In this document: one piece after another, positions 57,213 through 64,000 of the stretch
How the letters are laid out: each line of letters opens with the position of its first letter
Numbering within the stretch: the stretch's first letter is position 1
Notes under the pieces: model-generated
The model's input: the letters and a program-made list of their open reading frames with translations, nothing else
Told to the model about the DNA's origin: nothing
The model's database searches: none
Position numbers and translations under genes: made by a program
From: Zingiber officinale
Lineage: Eukaryota; Streptophyta; Magnoliopsida; Zingiberales; Zingiberaceae
Length of the DNA: 64,000 bases
NCBI RefSeq assembly: GCF_018446385.1
Contig: NC_055992.1
Coordinates: forward strand, 22,228,877-22,292,876
Reading direction: 5' to 3'

Positions 57213-58376
57213 AGTTGGTGTAGGAAGCACCAAATGATTAAACCTGTGTTTTGATAATGGCAAAGAATTCAAAAGTTAAAATGCCTTGTTGTCTAATAAG
57301 GTTGATTGAGCATGCAGGAAAGTCCTAAGTTGTCTTAGGCAAAAGTCCTAGTGGATTCTAGGTAGGTGGAAAACCCTAGGGGGTGGTAACCCTAGGTGAT
57401 AAAAAGTCTCAGCTGCGGTTAGATAGGTGGAAAACCCTAGGGGTAGTAGCCCTAGGTCCTAGGAGGTGGTAACCCTAGGCGGAAAGTATTGGCGGGTCGA
57501 GCGCTTCAGGTAAAATCCTAGAGTCGGGGACTCTAGGTTGAAATCCTGGTGGTCGCGAACCGGGTGGAACTCTGGACAAGTCGTGGAGCAGATGTCCAGC
57601 ATGAAGACTGGAAGCCTCGGGCACTAAGCAAAAGTCCAGTCGGTCTGGAGGACCGGTCTGGCAACAAGTAACTTCTCCTGAGATGAGTAGGTGAGGACGC
57701 GTTCCTCGAAGAGGGAATAGTAGGCATCGGTTCGACCTAGAGTTTCGACGAAAATCAAAGTCAGAATCGGACAGTCAGAGGCTGTCAAATCTCATATTAT
57801 ATATATTTTTTATGCCTAGATTAAATTTATTTTGGGAAAATAAAAGGGTTGGAAAAAGTTGGTCCAGGTGCTCGGAGCTGGTCTAGACACCCGGAGTCGG
57901 TCCAAGCTCTCGAAACTCAAAAGTTATCTACAAGCTGATGTAGCACGCGTTGATTGGTCGAACCACCTATTCCAGGTGCCCAAAATAGCCTATAAAAGCA
58001 TGTTTCGACCAGGAGCTTCACAACAAGATCACAAACAACTTTTGCTTCTTTGAGCTACTCAGAAAACGCTTCTATGACGTCCAAAAGATCCGACGACGAT
58101 TCTGCTGAAGATTTCCTTATACAAAGTTGTCGATATTCTTTAATTTTCAAATTACTTGTAAAACTATATTTGTACTCTTTCCGACTGATTAGTGATTGTC
58201 CATCGAAAGCACTCTCACGTGTGGGCCTTAGAGTAGGAGTCGCCACTGGCTCCAAACTAAGTAAATTCTTGTTGTTTGTATTGTTTATCTTTATTTTTCG
58301 CTGTGTATTTACTCAAAATGAATGAATTAGCCATGAGCGATATTCAACCCCCCTCCTAGCACTTTACGATCCTATA
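57213..58376 (+). mobile_element. Copia 5' LTR of the gag-only element
   Basis: It starts AGTTGGTGTAGGAAGCACC, homologous to TGTTAGTGCAGGGAGCACC at 1223. It ends near 58376, just before the primer-binding site. 57855-57980 holds 'ggtgctcgg', 'caggtgcccaaa' and similar motifs. A TATA-like 'ctataaaag' lies at about 57991. Confidence 0.8.
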
Positions 58377-58378
58377 AT

Positions 58379-58391
58379 TGGTATCAAAGTT
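58379..58391 (+). other. Copia primer-binding site
   Basis: TGGTATCAAAGTT, one substitution from the initiator-Met tRNA complement over the first ten bases. It follows the LTR end directly. Confidence 0.8.
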
Positions 58392-58578
58392 AGGCCGCTC
58401 TGATTTGGTTAAACCACCAATCGAGCAAGGGGATTCTTTTTTCAAAACACAAAATTACATATCATTTTCTTTTAAATTAGTGAATTGCTATTTTTATTTC
58501 TTTCCCACACTACTAATCTAAGACCAAGTCTTGGAACATTTGTTATTAGTTTTTTTTTTTGTTCAAGATTCCTCTTTA

Positions 58579-60255
58579 ATGGCCCATCAAGAAGGGTATA
58601 GCACTGCACGCCCTCCCCTCTTCTTCGGCGAAGACTTCGACTATTGGAAGAGCTGAATGGAGTACCACCTCAAGATGCAAGTCAAGATGTGGATAATCAT
58701 CTAAACTAGTCTTGAACTCCCACTCAACGACATTGGAAAGCCAATATCATGCCAGAACTGGGACACAACCTAGATGAAAAAAATTGAGGTCGATGCCAAA
58801 GCAACATGCACTCTCTAATGCGGCCTAACCAAAGAAGAATTGAACCGGGTCGACCCCTTTAAAAGCGTGAAAGAACTATAGGAGAAGCTGATCGAGTTGT
58901 ACGAGGGAACTTCAAACACCAAGGTAAGCAAACGTGATTTGATATTAAATAAACTTTACAATATAAAAATGCAGGAGGATGATCAGCAAGCCAACTTCAT
59001 GCGCGGATAATCAACAAGCCAACTTCATACGCGGATTCAAGACCTCCTTAATGTCCTTCACGTAATTGGACAGAAGGTGGAGAATCATGACATCATCAGG
59101 TATGCACTCAATGCATTTCCGAGGAATACCTTGTGGGCATCAATGGTAGATACTTACAAAGTATTCAAGGACCTTTCTTTAATTAGACTAGATGAGGTTT
59201 TTCTGAATTTGAACTTCCTGAACAAACTAATACTACTCGGATCGAGAAAGGTATTACTTTGATTGCAGGAACAAGTAGAATGTGAGAATCAAAAGCAAAG
59301 CACAGAACCAAACCTGAGTCTGAAGATGAATCAGACTCAGAAGATGATGATGACAAAATTACAGACGAGCTCATAAAACTGGTATGAAAAATGTGCAAAA
59401 AGAAGAAGGTGATTCAATTGAACACAAAGGCCAAGTCTGGAGTTACCTGCTATGGCTACAACCAAAAGAGACACTATAAGCCAGAGTGTCTGAACCAGAA
59501 GCAACGAAAAAGGAAGGCCTTGAAAGCAATGTGGTTTGAGTCCTCTAAAGATTTCGATGAAGAACACGAGCAAGCAAGCTTCCTTGCTCTACCAGTAGAG
59601 GCATACATTGGCGAAACTGAGTCTGAATAAAAAATCAGAGCCGAATCGGAAATCGAGTCCAAAAGAAGCCAGGGATCCGTATCCGTTTCCGAAGGGCCAA
59701 ACAATAGTGTATGTTCCCTAATTTCCGGTACTCAAATTGATGAATTACAAATTTTAGTTTCATATTTGTTAAGAAAGTTGGCAAAATCCAACCTCTGAGT
59801 CAAGTCACTCCAAAAGGAGGCAGCAATCCTTAAGGAGGAGACTAACCTAAGTCCTTTGACTGAGCCAGTTCAATATGGAAGTTCAACCCAAGCCCAACAA
59901 CTTGAGGAAGAAAATTTCAATTTGAAAACTCAAGTTAAAGGACTTAAGGACGCATTGGAACAATTCACCATGGGTTCCAAGAATCTTGATTTGATTCTTG
60001 GAAAACAAAGAGCTATTTACAATCGATCCAGACTTGGATTTAAGGCTAAACAAAAATACAGATCTTACTTATCACTTGTAAATAGAACAAATAGAAAATT
60101 AGTCTAAGCATGGGTCCCTAAGTCAAACTTGATTAATCAAGTTGGACTTGGTCAATATTGGGTCCCCAAGGATCAAATCCACTACCTTGATAGACCCTAT
60201 CGAGACTATGATCCAGGGGGAGCCGATAGAAAGACCATTTTTATCGATACATAGA
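58579..60255 (+). pseudogene. Copia gag, gag-only element
   Basis: It starts MAHQEGYSTARPPLFFGEDF, the usual start of Sirevirus-like gag. Then GLTKEELNRVDPFKSVKEL, YEGTSNTKVSKRDLILNKLY, YALNAFPRNTLWASMVD, a knuckle (CYGYNQKRHYKPEC, first Cys pair altered) and a late conserved part (WVPKSNLINQVGLGQYWVPK, DYDPGGADRKTIFID). Several stops and a repeated 'caagccaacttcat' near 58990-59030 show decay. No protease, integrase, RT or RNase H follows. Confidence 0.82.
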
Positions 60256-62014
60256 TTTGTTTGATGCTTGCTTTACTGCTTTCACTATACATGCTTAGAC
60301 TAGGGTAGATAAGGACCTAGGCTTGATTCACACTTGACTAGTTAGACCGAAGAGTTTCAGAAAGAAAATTAAATATTCAATTTCTTTGAAAGGCTTTGTC
60401 TAGAAGTGGTGGATGATCTCATACCTAAGAAGGCCTAGTGTCTCGCCATACCTTGGAAGTCAATCATTAAAATAAATATTTAATTGACTAAGTATAAAAC
60501 CTTAGTTTAACTCAATTGTAAATCGGTCCTTAGATTGTAGTCTAAATTGAAGATAACATTAACCATCTCACAAATCCTATAAGGTTCCCTGATTGATAAT
60601 TTAGAAAAAGGGTGAGATAGATCTAGGTTTAAAATATAAAGTAGTTAACTAAACCCAAATTAATTAAAATTAATTCAATTAAGTTAACTTAATTAATTTT
60701 GAAATTTTAATTTCAAATTCTAATTAATTTCAAAATCTTAATTAATCTTAATTTCAAAATATTATTTATAAAATTATAATTAATTTCAAAATAATAATTA
60801 ATCTCAAAATTAATTTTAAAATCCATAATCAAAGTAAATTATTTTCAAATGATTTAATTTTCAAAATCTTAATCATAATTATTTTTAAATATTGTTTAAA
60901 AAGTTTTAAAATTCAAAATTTAATTACTCAAACGTATATGTTTTCAAATTCAAACTTAATTATTTAGAAACTTAAATTTAAAATACTTTTGTCTTCAACA
61001 TTTTTAAATATTCAAATTTAAACTTATATTTTTTAAAAAAATCTCAAATTCAGTATTTTTAAAATCCAAATTTAACTTAAATTATTTTTGAAATATATTT
61101 CAATATCATAAATATTTTTCAAAGTTAAAGATCAAATCAACCTAACTTAACTCCATCTCACATACACTCATAAGTTGAACATGTTTGATAACATAGAATG
61201 AGTGAGATGAAAAATTAGAAAAATAAATAATAACTTTTATACTTTTGATTTACATGCTTGGACACTAGGACCTTCAAACATTTTTGGCATTAATTATGGG
61301 GGAGTGAAAGGAATGTTAAGACATTAATTTTTATTTTGTTAAACATTTGTCTTAAAAGTTAAACTTTTCAAAAGTTTAAAATATTTTTGAAAGAGGAAGT
61401 TAATTTTTTAAACTATTTTTGAAAAGAAAATAAATTATTTTTGAAAAGACAAAAACTAAGTATTTGATAAAGTATTTTTTAAGTATTTTTCAAAGAAATC
61501 TTTTTAGCTAAGTTTTTAAAATATTTTTAAAGCTAAGGTTTATCAAAATATTTTTAAAAGCTAAGCTTTTATGAAATATTTTTTTAAGTACTTAACTAAG
61601 CGTGTATCAAATTTTTTTTAAGCTAAGTACTTAACTTTTATCAAAATCTTTTTAAATTTAAGTTTGTTTTCAAAATCTTTTTAAAACTAAGTTTTTATCA
61701 AAATCTTTTTAAAGCCGTTTTTATCCAAAGTTTTTTAAAAACCTAAGTACTTGACAAAGTTTTTTAAAAAAACTAAGTATTTTCAAAGTATTTCTAATTT
61801 AGCTAAATGTTTTTCAAAGCAATTATTTTGAAAGATACTAGTTTAGCTAAGTCTTTTTTTTAAAGTTGACTCACTTTCAAACACTTAAAAATTTGCTAAA
61901 TTTTTTTTTAAGTGCTACCCTTCAAGGGGAGTTTAAGTTAAATAGAGTAAAAACCTTTTTGTCAAACAACCTTTCCTCCCTAAATTATTTTTGATATATG
62001 GCAAAGGGGGAGAG
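60256..62014 (+). other. Non-coding tail of the gag-only Copia
   Basis: It has the conserved block near 60390-60480, then AT-rich DNA with repeated 'aattaatttcaaaat' (60640-60880) and 'gctaagtacttaactaag' units (61480-61900), matching 1-1080. It breaks off at 'ggggagag' (62014), about 140 bp before the expected polypurine tract and LTR by comparison with 1080-1223. Confidence 0.75.
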
Positions 62015-64000
62015 TGTCACACCTCGGGGGAGTCCCTGCCGATGAAATTTCCGGCAGCATATCCCCTGTACAGGTGACAATCTGATACTTGATTATATAG
62101 CCCTCAGGGCCTCTCAATCCTCAGCCAACATGATCGGAACATATACACTAATTAAACAAACAATCCATGCAGTTTATAATAAATCAGCCTCCAGCTGACT
62201 ATACAACAAATCACAACACGCAGTTTATTATAAAACCTACTCCACTACTCGAGGAAAACACAACCCACAACGAAAAAACCATCACAGCGGAAAAGAAGGG
62301 TTGTAGACCAAAACTCGATATAAAATCCACGAGTACAAGATCTACACATCACACACATGTAGATCACAAAACAAGGAAAGAAAGTCTGAAAGTAGAAAAC
62401 CATATCTACACGAGGTGGGGGACTAGCGACTGGAACCTCTTGACAACTTCAACCTGAAATAGAAATAAAGCAACGGGGTGAGTTCAACAACTCAGCGGGT
62501 ATCAAATTGACATGCATAGTAAGATATATCTAATAGTAATAATCATGGAGTATAGTCTCCTGATCAAAAATAGGAAATGTGAAAACTGAACAAGTAAAGA
62601 AGTTGTACTCATTAGGACCTCTTATCCAGATATAAGAGTTGTCAGACCAAACACATCATGTCTCCTGTATGCATGTCAATCATATGTGAGATGGGTTATA
62701 AGGAGCGGATCCCGTACAATAATGTGAAAGGGGATATAAGGAGAAGAGAGAAAAAGTAGGGAGACCCTGGGCGGGATAAATGCGCTCAGTAGGCAAATCT
62801 CGACCGGTAATATAGGATCGACTGGGATAAAACTAATGAAGCACACAATGTGAGTAAATATATTCGGCAGACAAAGCTCGGCCAAACATATAGTGTTGAA
62901 TGAACCCAAATGGGTGAAGTATTAGCAAGCGCGTCGGCGCCCAGTGAGGGAGCCTCGATCGAGCATGAAATATCAACTGAGAATATAAGGCCGGTCAAGA
63001 ATATAAGCCCGACCGAACTATAACAAACAAAGGAGTATCACGTTCAGATATGCTCGACAGTAGAGGATCGACCGTGCATAAAATACCGTCCAAGTTAAAA
63101 TAACAGAGAGTCAATAAACCTAGGAACGCTTGGCAAGCAAAGCCCTGCTGAGCTTAAAAGCGTGCATCCCTAAGCAGTCTTTGTAGTCAGTCTAGCGAAG
63201 ATCGATTACCTGTCATAAGGCCCAACATGACTCAATAGGCAAAGCCCGAGAAAGCATCAACACAATATAAGCATATTTCGTCCGGTAGTAGAATCCCGGG
63301 TGAGCATACACATGACTCATTCGGTAATGTAATCTCAGGCGATTGAGCCAACATACATTGTCAGAAGGGACTCAGCTTGGAAGTATACAGTCAGACATAG
63401 GCACAATACGCCCGATAGTAGAATCCCGATTGAGCATGCACATGACTCATTCGTTAATATAATCTCAGGCGATCGAGCCAACATACATTGTCAGAAGGGA
63501 CTCGGCTTGGAAGTATTCGGTTGGATATAGGCACAATACGCTCGGTAATACAATCCCAGGCGGATATACCAACACACACCTTTATAAGGCTATTAGTGTA
63601 AGATCGGCCTGACAAAATCTAACCGGGCATAAAGACACCCACATTTATTAAATCTCATAAACATAGCCAGTAAGGAGTATTATAACTAAATATAGGTGAT
63701 GTATAAATAATATATAATCATATGGCAATTTAGCGAGAAACGGCTTCTAGAAACTTCTGTAAGTGTTCTAGACAACAAAGAAGGTACATCTGGGGTACGA
63801 AAAAGATTCTTAAACTATTATTGTAGGTACTTACGTCATCTCATAACAAACTCTAACAAACCGAGGTCCATCTCATGACCGTGGAGGTTATATGAGGTGG
63901 TATAAAAAGGGGAATCCTCTCCGCTGGCCAGGTACACGCAACACCATCACTAAAACCCTAGTTCCACTTCAGTTTTTACTATACTTCTTCTTCTTCTTCC
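62015..64000. mobile_element. Part of a different LTR element
   Basis: It starts TGTCACACCTCGGGGGAGTC, an LTR start of a type common in plant Gypsy elements, at an abrupt junction with the Copia tail. No homology to other LTRs here was seen and no coding domain. The far end lies outside the window, so this may be an LTR of at least 1986 bp or an LTR plus internal DNA. Name and strand are unresolved. Confidence 0.5.
63284..63555. repeat. 131-bp tandem repeat, about 2 copies
   Basis: The unit runs 'tagtagaatcccg', 'catgactcattcg', 'caacatacattgtcagaagg', 'gactcggcttggaagtat'. Copies start at about 63285 and 63416; a third partial copy follows ('acgctcggtaatacaatccc'). It lies within the LTR-like segment. 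Confidence 0.8.

Overview
This is a repeat-rich stretch of nuclear DNA from a flowering plant. The evidence is spliced genes with GT-AG introns, plant-type orthologues, an Au-type SINE, Sirevirus-like Copia LTRs and Tat-like Gypsy fragments carrying an antisense extra ORF. A monocot, perhaps of the Zingiberales, is my weak guess. I see no bacterial, organellar or CRISPR features.

I can rebuild three host genes exon by exon. (1) 12054 down to 6013, minus strand: the 20S proteasome alpha-2 subunit (PAB), 11 exons and 235 codons, apparently intact. (2) 26311 down to 15997, minus strand: a SETD9-like SET-domain protein, 4 exons and 397 codons, with introns full of small repeats. (3) 39266 to 43189, plus strand: a 2-exon gene for an unnamed 213-residue protein with one strong membrane segment.

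Region by region. 1-2.1 kb: tail and LTR of a gag-type Copia. 2.1-4.8 kb: gag remnant and LTR of a minus-strand Gypsy. 6-12 kb: PAB. 12.2-14.3 kb: two tandem MITEs, another MITE-like repeat and SINE copies. 16-26.3 kb: the SET gene, whose introns hold two SINE families, a tandem duplication and a long-hairpin MITE. 26.6-28.7 kb: two abutting Tourist-like elements, one holding a GC-rich gene-like segment. 28.75-32.04 kb: two solo Copia LTRs in opposite orientation, each with a perfect 5-bp target duplication. 33.6-34.3 kb: an unidentified repeat and a Copia integrase scrap. 34.3-38.7 kb: the 3' half of a Tat-type Gypsy with an antisense spliced ORF and a 64-bp tandem array. 39.3-43.2 kb: the membrane-protein gene. 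43.3-53.4 kb: the 5' part of another Tat-type Gypsy, broken by Copia insertions and an inversion. 53.4-62 kb: three nested Copia elements. 62-64 kb: part of a different LTR.

The three host genes have no evident functional link. Most of the remaining DNA is nested, decayed transposons. Target-site duplications and split reading frames let parts of the insertion order be read. The best candidates for new biology are the antisense ORF with its own TATA box, the gag-only Copia elements, the LTR palindrome clusters and the inverted segment at 44.7-46.0 kb. All positions come from reading by eye. Splice sites of the three genes are phase-checked; transposon borders without a stated target duplication are approximate.
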